DNA of 64,000 bases from Scleropages formosus. Taxonomy: Eukaryota; Chordata; Actinopteri; Osteoglossiformes; Osteoglossidae. The position numbers and the translations under genes are program-made. Below the pieces are notes generated by a model that saw only the letters and a program-made list of their open reading frames with translations, searched no databases and was not told where the DNA came from. The stretch covers positions 17,626,783 through 17,690,782 of the forward strand of contig NC_041817.1 of the NCBI RefSeq assembly GCF_900964775.1, given 5' to 3'. Position 1 is the stretch's first letter. Every line of letters starts with the position of its first letter. Below are positions 10,201-22,199 of the stretch, one piece after another.

Positions 10201-10534
10201 TGCAGTACAGTGTGGAGGTGGATTTCCAACATGGTAGCGGAGGTTGTTGTTGTGCGGCGGCCCGTTGTCATGTCCCCGCAGTGCCGGTAGTGGTGCTGTA
10301 AGGAGCGTCCGCCGAAGACCGAACTAAAAAAAACCAACAGCGCTTTACTGTTATTCCTTGTTTTAGATAAACCACATTCACGTGCATCACAAAAGCAAAT
10401 AAAATTACACTTCGATAGAAAAATTCGTTTGTCTGAGAAATACACCGGGATTGTGCAGAAAACATCGAGCTGAATATAATAAACATTTCAGGACTCTACC
10501 CGGAGTGCGGATATACGGCGCATACCAACTGCAG
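10201..10534 (+). promoter_or_regulatory. ino80d: ino80d promoter and non-coding first exon
   Basis: A CpG-rich stretch contains a YY1-like CAACATGGTAGC near 10228-10239. It ends at a near-perfect splice donor (GCAG followed by GTAAGT, junction after 10534). The next acceptor on this strand that joins to an ino80d reading frame is AG at 13150-13151. The exon's 5' end is not determined. Confidence 0.55.
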
Positions 10535-11989
10535 GTAAGTGGACCTTCGGCTAAGCACCGGTCTCGAGTGGGAGAGGAATGCGGAAACTGTGAGATACGA
10601 GACCGCTGTAGCTTCTACTCTAGGTCGAGGATTACAGGCCCCGACGGTCGCTGGTAAATGCGCATTATTTACCCTGTTATTTTGTATATAGTGAGGAGTC
10701 CCTCTGCAGCAGTGTTTTTAAATGAAGTAAACTGCAGTTGAACAACAATCAGAAGTTATACGCGTGAGATATATTAATTAGGGCAGATTTTAGTAATATT
10801 TTGTTTCCGAAGCGAAGGCAGGCCCCATGCCATGGCATGATTTCAGCGTTGTTTTCGGCGTTTCCCTTTGTTTGTAACGATATTCATAAATTAAATTGTT
10901 GGCTCCCAAACAACACCTTTTCAAAATAAGTTTGTTTTAATATTTAATTAGCCTAGTCAAGCAATTATTTGTATTTAAAATTCCGTTTCCTGACTGATCT
11001 CCGTCCGTTTGCCTCAGCGCTTCCTCTGGCTCTGCTGCTCGACTGACCCTCTTCCCACTATATACCCACTACAGCAATTCTTATAAAACAACATAATATT
11101 TTGTTTTTCCGTGGCGTTTCGTAAAGACGGAAAAGGGTAGCAAATCGGCAAGCTAACCGGCAGTATTTTGTATTTTCTTCCAAAGTTGGCTACGTCCCAG
11201 TTAGCAATGTAAATATCCCGCTAGTCACTTTTTAGTTGTAAATATCAATATGGCTATTTTCGAAATTGTGTTAATTCATCCATAAAGAAGTGCATATTAC
11301 TATCAGTCAGCCTGTGCTAACGACAATCACTACCATCTTTTTTGTACTAAATATTACACTAAAAATGTCACAAAATATTTACTTCCTCGTGACGTATTCG
11401 GGCCGCGGCTAACTGCCGTACATGTAGAATAGTATAGAGCTGGCTTTTGTTTTGTGTGTAACGCCTGACAGTTTCGTGACTTATGTGTTTAAATGTTTAA
11501 CTTAAATAGACCTTGAAGCTGGGATTCGTGGCGATCGTTGTTGTCTGTGTGCGCGCAGCGTTGTTTCTGATGTTCTAATGTTAACATGTTTAAAGTGTTC
11601 CCTGACATTGTCCGCCATCCTCATGTGCTCTTACACTAATGGAAATACATAAAAATGAGCTGGGATCTGGAAACGTTTACTGAACTGACGCATTTTGTGC
11701 GTGTTGGAGGTGCTCGGGCTGCTGTGACCGCGCTCTACTGCCTGCCCGAGGGTGTCGGGAGCTCCCTGTGCTTCCCTCTCTCACCACCAGGCGGCGCCGT
11801 CACTGGGCAGGTCCCACACAGGTGTCTATCAGATTTCCTGTTCCTCCCTACATTTCGTATTATTATTAGTTATCATCACTATGTGTTTATTTTGCTGAAG
11901 CTGAGCAACTTCTAATGTTTGATTTGTATACTAGGCTACTTACAATTATTTTACCCATTTTTATAGCAGAGTATTTTTTTGTGTCAATT

Positions 11990-12095
11990 TAGGGTATACA
12001 CCTTGTTGAGGGGTACTGCATCAGGAGCAGGATTCAAACCCATGTTCTTTGAAAGGAAGGTGACAAATGTAACCATTATGCCACCCATTGGCCCA
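11990..12095 (-). repeat. SINE head fragment
   Basis: The minus strand reads as a tRNA-like head with box B GGGTTTGAATCC and a TACCCCTCAACAAGG body, matching the 5' half of the SINE family seen complete at 35262-35480. Confidence 0.65.
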
Positions 12096-12669
12096 TCAAA
12101 GGCTCTGTTTTGCCAGATGCTCTAAGGCTTTCTCAGAACTATGAATGTGTTTTCTTGTGCTACTTTTGTAGTAGAGAGGAAGTAAAATCTAATAAAGTAC
12201 TGAATTAAAATCATGTGTTTGGAAATAGCCTTTGGTTTCTACTGATGGAAAGAGGTGCAGTGAAGGAAGTGCACCATTCATGTTTAGCTGTGGATCTTTT
12301 TTGAAGCACCAGTGGTGTAAAGGTAGGAAATTTGAATGGAAGTAACTTGACAGAAGTGTAAATGGAATAAGATTCAGCAGCATGTCAGAGCCACAAACTG
12401 GAATTGTTGTTTAACTGATGATGGTCTTTCTGGAGTTCTGCTGGTAGTGTTTGGTTTTAGGGACTTTGTCTGCAGTCTGTTCACATTTCCAAAGTAGAAA
12501 CTTGGCTGGAACTGCAGTGGAATAAATTGCGAACCAGGCTAAATGTTTACGCTTATTAAAACATGGTCTGGTTATTACTGCAACCACTGTGGCACAAAGA
12601 TCAGCTAGCTTTCAGCTCCTTCAAAATGTCCTATTGTGGAATACTAAAGTTAGATAAATGATTTAAATC

Positions 12670-12840
12670 ACTGTTTACATTTATTCATTTAGCAGACACT
12701 TTTCTCCAAAGCGACTCACAGTATTAAGGTTACAGTTATTTACCTGTTTATACAACTGGGTAATTTTACTGGAGCTACAAGGAAAGTGATGGTCTGTGTG
12801 CTAGGCCACCTGCTGACCGCTATGAGTTTAAAGTATTTTT
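12670..12840 (-). repeat. SINE with AAATGTAAA tail, partial
   Basis: Starts with ACATTTATTCATTTAGCAGA followed by CTCCAAAGCGACT, and contains the ACCTGTTTATACAACTGGGT body. The tRNA-like part is eroded. Confidence 0.75.
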
Positions 12841-12914
12841 TCTCAAAATGTTTGTAAACATCAATTAAATGTTAAGCCTAAAGAGTGAAATATTTTTAGT
12901 AAAGCTGATCTCCC

Positions 12915-13050
12915 TCACTCACTCACTTCGGTTAACCACTTGTCCTTGTTAGGGTTTTGGCAGTTTGGAGCCTATCCCTGAACCACTGGATGTTTGGCTA
13001 GAAGGAGTAACACCCTGGACGGGACACCAGTCCATCTCAGGGTAGCCAGA
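12915..13050 (-). repeat. SINE-like fragment
   Basis: Contains GGAGCCTATCCCTGAACC and CACCCTGGACGGGACACCAG, the body segment shared with copies at 14691-15033, 41730-41990 and 46960-47075. Confidence 0.6.
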
Positions 13051-13180
13051 GCAGGTCTCTTTCTACTCATAAGTGTTTAGTGGACTGCTCTGGATTTGAT
13101 TATGTGACCTGCCTTCAGTTTTGTGACTCTTACTTTTTTCCATCTCATCAGCTGATGTTCTCAAGGACCAGAGACACGTG

Positions 13181-16100
13181 ATGTATGAAGGCAAACATAT
13201 ACACTTCTCCGAGGTGGACAACAAGCCTTTGTGCTCGTACAGCCCCAAACTCTGCAAACAACGCAGGCTCAATGGCTATGCATTCTGTATCCGCCATGTT
13301 CTGGAGGACAGGACTGCGCCCTTCAAACAATGTGAATATGTGGCCAAGTACAACAGCCAACGGTGCACCAACCCCATCCCAAAGTCTGAGGACCGCAGGT
13401 TGGTTTATGTATTGTGTACCTGTGCCCTCCCTTTAAAGTTTGTCTCTTCACACCTGTGTGCCACTGCTCCAGGTGTATTCACCTGTATCTTCTTCCCCAG
13501 AGTGTTCCTGTGTAATGATCTGTTAATGGTGATACAATTTCTGTGAAGATTGTGCTTTTCTGCCCACAGGTACTGCAACAGTCACCTGCAGGTGCTGGGC
13601 TTCAAACCCAAAAAGGAGCGTAAGAAGAAACAGGACGTACTGGAAGAAATGCGTTCCCGGCCCCACTTGGAGTCAGTTGCCCTCAACGTTGTGGTGCCCT
13701 GCCCCCCCTTAGCTCTAAAGACCCCCAACGGGCTGGAGGCATTTCCAGCCTGCCTTCCCTGTCTACCCCGTGGTCATCTGCTGCCCATCTCGCAAACTGA
13801 GCTGCAGGACCCCTTCCATGAGGATGAAATGGACAGTGAGGATGGCAGCCAGCAGAAAGGCTCTGTTTTTAAGATGAATCAGGAGGGAGAGCTGGAACTC
13901 AGCCAGAAGCTGCAGCTGAATGACACTGACCTCCTCAACTCACCTACAGAGCACTTTAGTATCTCTTCTCTCCCCTTTCCACATCCCCCTTCTTCCTCCC
14001 CTCTCCATTACCTGCGTGCTGCACAGCAGCCGGGACTTCTCCCCTGGCCTCCGAACTCCCACCAGACCTTCTCCAGCATTGCTGCACCACAGCAGGGCAG
14101 ATTATGCAAACCATCACCACCTCGGGTCAGGCTCTTGCCAACCTCCAGTGGGACTCAGAGTCGAGAGCAGGCCACTGGTCCTGCCCTCAGCCAGAATGCC
14201 CTTCCCACCTATCCCAGTCCTGTCCCCAGTGCTCAGCAGGGTATGGTGGTGCTGCGTTCCACTACCTTCCTGCCACCGGTTACCTGCCTAGCGCGGTTGA
14301 AGCGGCTGGTCCAGTTGTGTGCTCAGCAACAGGAGCATCACGGAGACCTCTTCCCTCATCTTGGTACAGCTTGTCTTCCTATTTTGGTGTCAGTTAATAC
14401 GTAGCTGTCCATGTAGTGATGCTTTGAACAATGTCCATAATGGGCAGTAACAGTGCTGAATGTTGAAAGTCCTGGACTCTTTAACACCTTATTAAGTTGA
14501 AACTATGTTAGCCTCGTAGGAACGCTATGACTGTCCTTTAGCAAGATTGTCTGTGTCATTATTTTTAAGGGTTGGACTGGTCTGAAGACAGTGCAGAGGA
14601 TGAGGATGAAGAGATGGATAGAGTCCCCCTGTATCGCTACCCTTGGAGACTGACAGAGAAATACTTGCAGGACAAGTGAGCCCCCCAATTTCTCTAGTGC
14701 AGGGTGACCAGGATCTGGAGCCTGTTCTAGAAGCATAGGGTGTGAGGCATGGTACACCTCTAATAGGATGTCAGTCCGTCACAGGGTGATCTCACACACA
14801 CACACTCATCCACTCACACACACAATGGGCAATTTAAAGTTACCAGTTTACTTGAAACACATGTCTTTAGGCTATGGGATGAAAGCTGAGCACCCAAAGA
14901 AATCCTACACGAACAAAGGAAGAACATGCAAACGCCACACAGGATGCACCGCATTTGAACCCAGGTCCGAAGCCAGAGACCAGGAGCTGTGAGGCACCAG
15001 CACAGTCTACTGTGCCACCGTGTTGCCTCCACAGAATCTAGTTAATCCTTAACGTGAGAGTTTAACAGCATTGTGGTGATATTATAGGGATGTTTGTGTA
15101 ATAAGTATACTCTTGCTTGCTGCCCCAGCTCAGACGAAGAGGTGGGAGACTCGCGTAGGACCAGGCTGGCTCGGCTGTGCTCGTACCTGCAGCAGAAGTA
15201 CAAGCATTTGTGTCAGCAGGAGAGGGCAGCTGTACGCCAACGGAGGTACCATTATGCTTTCCGCAAGGCCCTGCTGCATGCAGCGAGCCGGGACCCCCAC
15301 TGCGCTGGGCAGCTACTTGAGGAGTTGGGAAGGGCCTCGCAGGCGCGCCCCAGGTACACACACAGACACTTCCTTCCATCTGCACGCGCTCTGCTTTTTA
15401 AATTTATTTTTTTTCCGCACTCAGAGTGTGTGTTGTCAGTCTCTGCTGAGTCCCGGTTGTCGTTTTAGTACCCCGCCACCAGTGAAGCAGGACGTGGAAC
15501 CGGGGCACTGCGCAGGGAGCACCAGGGGCCAGGCCTGCAGCGGTCGTGTACTGCCCTTTACCCGCCACTGCTTTCAGCGTATCTTTTCACCACCTTTGCT
15601 GCTCAGTCTGCTAGGATATGTGTAGTGTGGTTTACTTGTTTCTGAAATGTCATTTCTGAGAGGACAGTTGTATAACCACAAGTGAAGAAAGCCTTATGTT
15701 TCAGGTGTGGTTCTGCTTAAGTCATCTGTGGTAAGGCTATGGTTAAGTAAAGGTAAGTTTAATAATTTTAATACTCTGACTTTCATGTTGTTTTTTTTTT
15801 TAAAACTGTTGAAGTGAATTTATTTTGCACTATCTGAAAAATTCATTAATTCAGCTGATGCCATTTTTCCAAGCTGACTTTAAGTGTTAGTTTTGTAAAT
15901 GAACGTACTCAATGATATCCGTTTGTATAGCTGGGGAGTTTTAACTGGAGCAATTCAGGCTGAGTACATTTACATTAAATTTATTCATTTAGCAGACGCT
16001 TTGCTCCAAAGTGATGTACATCTCATTGAAAATCAATATGTCCATTACATTAGGAGAAAAAAACATAGTTGCAGATGCATGATTAAGTACAGTCAGTTTC

Positions 16101-19100
16101 TTTCCACCATATGCTCCAGTGTTCATCACACAACTTGCTGCATAAAGCTATCAGAATATTGACGATTCCTGATCACCTTCCTAATTTTTTTTTGTTTTGT
16201 CTTTGTTCATTTAAATAAAGGAGTACCTTATCAAGGGTACTACCGCTGATTCGAACCCAAGACCTCTGATTCTAGGGTGACTGCGCTCACCGCTATGCTA
16301 CCTGCTGCTCACTAAAAATTGAGATTTGTAAGTGCAGTATAAGCAGTACCGATAATTAACTGCTTGGTACCAGGGATAAGGACATTGTCAGGATTAAAAA
16401 ATAGCATACGCACAACAGCCAAGAAGTGTGTATAATGTCCACACTGTACAGTCTACAGCTTTGTTAGTGTGGGCTGGGTGGAGTGTGTTGTGCAGTGAGA
16501 TCCTTGACACACAAAATCAGACATCCTTCTGAACCGCTCCCAGCAGCTCTTCTCCAGCTGCACGGCCCGGTTTGCCGATGGTCAGCAGTGCTCCATCCCT
16601 GTGTTCGACATCACACACCAGACGCCGCTCTGCGAGGAGCATGCCAAGAAGATGGTTTGTGTCATTTCTGCAGTGGTTCTTCTGCAGCAGCTGACCCAAG
16701 GATTGCTGCTTGTGATGTGGATTCAGACCTGGGTTTTCGATTTTGGGTCCTACTTAAGCACGTTACTCATGGCCTATAGAGCTTCTGTCATTAGTAATAC
16801 TACTAAACTAGTATATTTATGAGCACTGGGTGTTTTCGTTCAGAATGCCAGGCTGTATACGATTTTTGCTTGTGTTGCTGTTGTTGCCATACTGACAGTT
16901 TTCCAGAACATCTCACACCAGTAAGGCTTCATAAGTTTGTCCTTCCACAGAATGAATCCATTGTCCTTTATGGCAGCGAGCCCAAGTTCCTTCTGACACA
17001 GCCTGTTCCATGTGTCCTGCTGCCAGGATAATTTCTTACGTGGGGACAACCACCGCAGACTGCAGCACCAGCATCAGCAACAGCAATGCAGGCCACGCAA
17101 GAAGACCAAGCAGCCAGCACTCACAAAGAAGCACAAGAAGAAAAGGAAGAGAGGTTCCCGGCGGCCGCAGAAGCCCATCCCACCTGCATTGCCCCAGGGC
17201 AACCTGGCAGTGCCCTCCTGTCTAATACTGCCTGCGCAAGTGGCTGGCATCAGGTCAGATCTGATGTCCTTTTTTCTCTGTTATGTCAGCTGTTGTTCAC
17301 TGAGGGGTTAGTTAGTGGTTTAGACTTGGACTGAATTCCAAAAAAGGAGAACTTGATTTTTCCTTCGTGAGAAGTGAGAATGTTTTAGGTTAAGTGACTG
17401 GCTTAAGGTTGTTGACAGTGCTCCTCCTAGCACTGAAAGCCATTTGTTCACAGGTCTGTTAACTAACTGCTGTACTGTCTGCTGCCATCTTTGTTATTGA
17501 CAGCATGGTGTAAAATTGGAGTTGAAGTGTAATTGTATAGATGTTGTATTTCCATACTGTTTCCTCTTAAAAATTAAAGTCAGCGTAATCTATTACAATG
17601 CCTTTGTGCTGCCTTTTTCTGTTGGCAGGAGTCCATCTACAGCAGACCTCAGTGCAGAAGAGCTTCCTGATGACATCACCAGTGACATCACAGACATTCC
17701 AAATGACCTTGAGCTCAACCAGGAGGATTTCTCAGATGTGTTGCCTAGGCTTCCAGATGATTTGCAAGATTTTGACTTGTTTGAAGGTACTTCAGCTGAA
17801 AGATTTTGGAGGAAATGCATTTTAATTATTATAAGTCTGAGTAGTAGATGGAAATGGACAGAAAAAATCTTTATTGGTCCTGCTGAATATTGTATGAGTA
17901 AAATTTCCTGCAGGATAATGTTACTTTTAGGTTTCTTTAACAGAAGTTTTTGGCCAAAATCACTAATATTACATGTGTTTGGTAACCAGCCATGGTAAAA
18001 ACACACTTAGTGTACAGAATTTACATAAGATCAAAACACCTTAGCTATAACTACATTACAAGAATGGAAAATGAGGTAAGATACTATGCATTTTCAAATT
18101 CCTGTCTGGAGATTAAACCATACAATCTGACATCACTTGGTCCAAGACAAGCCACTTTTGTATGATCACAGGGGAGAGTAGGACAAGCTTAGGCTTGGTT
18201 AACCTCGTGGTGTGTGTACATGTTTACAGGTAAGAATGGGGACCTGCTGCCCACCACAGAGGAGGCAGAGGAGCTGGTTCGAGCCCTTCAGGCCATGGGT
18301 TCCTACACAGAGTCACTGGTGTGCCTGGGCCCTATTGGAGACCTGGGCCAGCCAGACACAGTGGACCACCGCACCATGTCGGTGTTCTCCAACCCAGGGG
18401 TACAGGGTGGGGGCATGGGAGACCTGCTGAATGGGCGCATCCCTGTGGAGAATTTCTCAAACCTGGAGCTGGATGACAACCTCCTGGAGTCTGCAGGGGC
18501 CTCTTTTCCCTCATCACCGCCATCCCCCCAGGCTGAACCCCCGGTGACTGCATCCTCAGCCTCCACGCAGGAGGTCTTAGTAGAGCGGACATTTCGGCCC
18601 CGTACCTCTCACCTACTGAACAAGCTGGAAATATCCCACTCATCTCCGCACAGCAACCATTATGGCAGTGAGCATGTGCCATCACCCTATAGTGACCACA
18701 TGTCCTCTCCCCACCCCAGCTCCTTTCAGACAGAACCGCCATTGTTACTGGAGGTGCCACTGAATGGACTCCCATGCCCTTCAAGGTCTCCTTGGAACCA
18801 CCTCCCTCTTTCCCTCACGGACCCTGGGCAGTTCGGAAACCTTGTTGGACCCGAGGGCCATCTGATGTCCACCTCCCTTTCCACTCCTCCCTCTAGTGTG
18901 CACTCTATCACCCTGGGGCCCACAGCTGCGCTCTCTGTGACTAACCTTCCTGTACCTCTTGCCTCAACCTCTTCCTCTTCTTTACATAACCTCCTGACCT
19001 CCACCCAGCCCAAGCTGCAGCTCCCTCAGTTCAGCGCTGTCTTTGGCCACCAGCTGGCTTCGCACAGTGGCATCCCCAAGGATGTGCACCCCAACCAGAG

Positions 19101-19188
19101 TTCCACGGCACCTCCATCGAGTTTCTCCATTGCCAGTGCTGTGGCTGCTGGTGCCAGCGGTTCTGTGCCCCCTTTCACCACCCAGTAA
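13181..19188 (+). CDS. ino80d: INO80 chromatin-remodelling complex subunit D, nine coding exons
   Basis: The coding exons are 13181-13398, 13570-14363, 14570-14675, 15129-15353, 15469-15578, 16521-16654, 17027-17253, 17629-17786 and 18230-19188. Phases close to 2931 nt, 976 residues (human INO80D is about 1,027). The start is the ATG of MYEGKHIHFSEVDNKPLCSY; an in-frame GTG just before it is not used. Two zinc-binding C3H-C3H-type modules are visible: residues 18-78 (Cys18, 25, 36, 51, 62, 75; His39, 78) and about 461-525 (HCAGxxxGQAC to CEEHAKK). A lysine/arginine tract at about 551-578 is a likely nuclear signal. An acidic segment (DLELNQEDFSDVLPRLPDD) and a serine/proline-rich C-terminus follow. 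The protein is a nuclear subunit of the INO80 remodeller. The donor after 13398 (GTTGGT) is weak but gives the conserved join. Confidence 0.95.
14691..15033 (-). repeat. V-SINE-type element in ino80d intron
   Basis: On the minus strand it starts with a tRNA-like head (GGTGGCACAGTAGACTG, box B GGGTTCAAATGC). The V-SINE core follows (GCATGTTCTTCC, GGGTGCTCAGCTTTC, CCTAAAGACATG), then a tail region complementary to GGAGCCTGTTCTAGAAGC. It is nearly full length and lies in the intron between 14675 and 15129. Confidence 0.8.
15964..16310 (-). repeat. Near-complete SINE in ino80d intron
   Basis: Runs from the 3' tail (ACATTAAATTTATTCATTTA at about 15968-15987) to a tRNA-like head whose box B reads GGGTTCGAATC on the minus strand near 16250, then CTACCTGCTGC. 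It is about 345 nt and intact at both ends, the best minus-strand copy of this family in the window. Confidence 0.8.
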
Positions 19189-21315
19189 AGGGCAAGAGTC
19201 TGGTGAGATAGATTCATTGAACTGCACACCTGCTACTCTGAAGACTCAAAGTATTCTTCTACTACGAAGAGGCCAATTTCTAGGTCATGGGTTAGGCATG
19301 TTCAGCACTCATGAGTAGAGTGTAGCTGGAGGGTCTTACCTCTAGGGGGTGCAGCTGGACATAGATGTGCTGGTGGCTGGCTGGTGGGGAGCTACATAAC
19401 ACAGACAGGTGGCAAATTGAGAGGTGGATGGGGATACTCAGAAGGTTCATGTCCATCCCATTAACTGGAGCAGTTTTGCAGAACTCAGGCTCTTAATTTT
19501 CTTTTGGTTTTCATTTTTTGCCCATCTCATGTTTGTCTTTCATACTGTTTATCTAACTATTTGTATTTTTTACAAAGACAGGTCCCCTTTTTATTGAAAC
19601 TGGTGTGTGTGTGTGTGTGGTTCTTGTACAACTCCACAAGGGGGATTTTAAGACCAGCATTCCAAATCTCACAGATTATGGAACATAAAAATCTTGCCAA
19701 ACCACTTTAAACAATGTTTTTCTTTTAAATATCCAGTGTTTTCTTTGGTTGAGCGAAGGAGAGATGTTTCTCAGTACAAAGCTGTAGATTCCCCAGGAGC
19801 CACATGCTTAACTGCAGTAGAAAGCTCAACTAGTCACTGGATTATTTTGTCACTGCATTTTAATAGTACACTTACAATATTCAGTCCGTGCTTTCACCTC
19901 ATGTAAACATTTGGAGCCATTCTGAGTAGTCTTTTTTTTAATGAACAAACTATGGCCTCGAAAATGTACAGGGAAAAGACTTGGTCTCAGGTCAGCGGAA
20001 GCCTCAGTGACTGCTGGGTATCACTATACCCAGGACTTTATCATCTGAAGTCATGGAGTGAGTGGTTGCTGTGAGGTCACTGGCTCCCTGCATCCACCAG
20101 TGGTGCTCATGTGAAGTGAACACCTCCCCGATCCTCCAGGACTGCAGGTGCGAACCAGTCCTTCTCGGTGCTCTCTGTCTCCGTGCTAACACTTGCCTTT
20201 AAGGGACCTTCTGACTGCTGCTTGCGGTCCCTTTTACTTCAGGAACTCGCGCGATATTAAGGTTCTTTGTCCATTGTAAATGCAGTTGCTTGTGGTGTTT
20301 GACGAAGTCCTGTAGCCTGAGCAGTAGGAACAGGGAAGAGTACCATGGCTTGTTCACTTTGAGGGAATCCTCTGCTGGGATTGGGAGACTCCTGGGTATA
20401 AAATGTATGTGCAAGATCTCAAAATCTGAATTTTGATACATATTTATAGTGTAGCACTATACACATTGGGTTGCTGTGGTGAGTAAAATTGTGTGGTCCT
20501 GTACTGAAATGAAGTTGTGGAAATTTGTCATCTGCAAATTTGTTTCAATGCACTGTCAGTCTTTTGTGGAATATCCTTCATTGGTTTGTAAAAGCCATCA
20601 AAAGGTATAACTGTGTTATACTCCTTGACAGACGGATCATCTTTGCTACAGTTCCTTGTGTTAAACTGTATCGCTGTGTTTCTTGACTTTGATTATGGGC
20701 AATAGCCATTACATTTTCCCTTAAAATGCACAGGTAGCAATGACCCCTCTGATCAGGTATCCCAGACCCATTTTATGTGTGGAGGGAGTGTTTAGGGGTA
20801 TCATCAACCTACCTGTTCCTCTGCTGCAGGAGGGCAAGTAATTAGAACTCTTGAGCTTTTAAAATATTGTTTTCCCATTGAGCTTTTTCACTCTCATGGC
20901 TGCCGATGCCAGGGTGTCCCAGAAATACCTACATCAATAGTAGGTTCTAACGTTTCCATGGCGCGAGGCTGTATCCATGCGTTTGAAAGCACAGGTTCAC
21001 TGTAGCAGAGTTCAACCTCCCATGTCTATTTAATGTATCAGGGGCTCTAAAAGCACTCAACACCTGGCTGACATATTCCTTTACACACTGAATGTACTGT
21101 ATTCCTGTTTTTAAATATGAATCAGATGACAATTTAGTCACCTTTTATTTGTCCTGATTTAAAGTATTTTTTTGTATACAAAGGTTTACATTTTTTTAAT
21201 GTATTTTTTGTGTACAAATGTAATATGTGTATAGACACTATGTAATATCTGTATATAGTGTGACAAACTGATCTGTTTTTGGCCGTATGAATAAAGTTGC
21301 TGTGAGAACTGATGG
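19189..21315 (+). other. ino80d: ino80d 3' untranslated region
   Basis: About 2.1 kb follow the stop codon with no further coding exon. The sequence becomes AT-rich with TGTATATA/TGTACAAA elements near the end, and the poly(A) signal AATAAA lies at 21290-21295. A short TG repeat is at about 19602-19619. Confidence 0.75.
21290..21295 (+). terminator. ino80d: ino80d polyadenylation signal AATAAA
   Basis: A canonical hexamer after AT-rich sequence, followed by GTTGCTGTGAG. It is the last good signal before the opposite-strand stk24 tail begins. Confidence 0.65.
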
Positions 21316-21580
21316 TTCCATGGAGTTTGCGTTCCCCCCCCCCACTCCAGTCCCTTTTAGGCCTCTGCTGTGCTTGATGGACAGTAAACCGCAGTTACTT
21401 TACCGTGACACTGGACTTCAGCATGGCTGAGTCACTACTGAGTTTTAAAACCACAGGACCACATTTCCTCAGAACTGCACATGGTCAAAAGGTGACAAGA
21501 ATTTGTTTCTGAACTTTTAAATCTTTGACAAGCCTAATCATTCTTACTGAAAGAGAGAATTGTTAAACTTGCATTAGATT

Positions 21581-21586
21581 TTTATT
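21581..21586 (-). terminator. stk24: stk24 polyadenylation signal AATAAA
   Basis: TTTATT on the plus strand is AATAAA on the minus strand. It is the first clear signal downstream of the stk24 stop that lies outside the ino80d transcript, which puts the two convergent transcript ends roughly 250 bp apart. Confidence 0.5.
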
Positions 21587-22172
21587 TTTCTTAATCACTG
21601 GAAAGCTTACAAGGAGTTCAACACCTCAGTGTTTTAATGACAGAAGCAAGGATTATATACAGGACTATAAACTGTCAGCAATGTTACAGAAAATGAAATT
21701 TACAATTTCTGTGATAAGTATCCCATCTTTAAGAAACATTATAGAGGTCTTTATAATCAGATTTTTAAAACTTATTTCTGTACTACAGTACTTGCTCTTT
21801 ACAGTTACAAAAATATGATTCTTTGATTCATTCTATATAATATACCTGTGCTGAAGAATATCCTGATGACCTCGCTAGGTTATTGCCATACTTTGCAAAG
21901 GTACAGTAGCAACTGTGTAAGAAGTGACAACTGAAAATTATGACCTCAAGTACCATTCTTTTAAAATCTTTAAATACTAAAGAAACACTTGAAAACAAAG
22001 TGCAACAGACATGGAATTGAAACATACAGCCTCCACATGGTGCAATATAAAATAAAAGTTGGAGGAAGGGTGGTGGAAAATGACATGGCACTTTTTCATG
22101 TGGCAGAGAAGAGGGTGGAAATACACAGGAGCCCAGTGGACCATACTGCGCTGATAAAGTGCCCAGAATAAA

Positions 22173-22199
22173 GGGGGGGGGGGGGGGGGGGGGGGGGGG
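22173..22199. repeat. Poly(G) run of 27
   Basis: An uninterrupted run of 27 G on the plus strand, poly(C) in the sense of the stk24 3' UTR. Confidence 0.9.

Larger units (their letters stand above)
10535..13151 (+). other. ino80d: ino80d intron 1
   Basis: This 2.6 kb intron holds AT-rich unique sequence, a CTCF-like motif at 11784-11797, and three minus-strand SINE pieces (about 11990-12095, 12670-12840 and 12915-13050). No coding exon is supported. Confidence 0.6.

Noticed and set aside
11655-11915. 86-codon frame in ino80d intron 1
   Set aside because: No homology and no splice join to the ino80d frame; the GC-richer part contains the CTCF-like motif instead.
13178-13180. GTG as the ino80d start
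   Set aside because: The ATG at 13181 begins the conserved MYEGKHIHF; the GTG is only an upstream in-frame codon.
13550-13569. Long frame starting at 13550 as an independent gene
   Set aside because: The first 20 bases are intron before the CCCACAG acceptor; the rest is ino80d exon 13570-14363.
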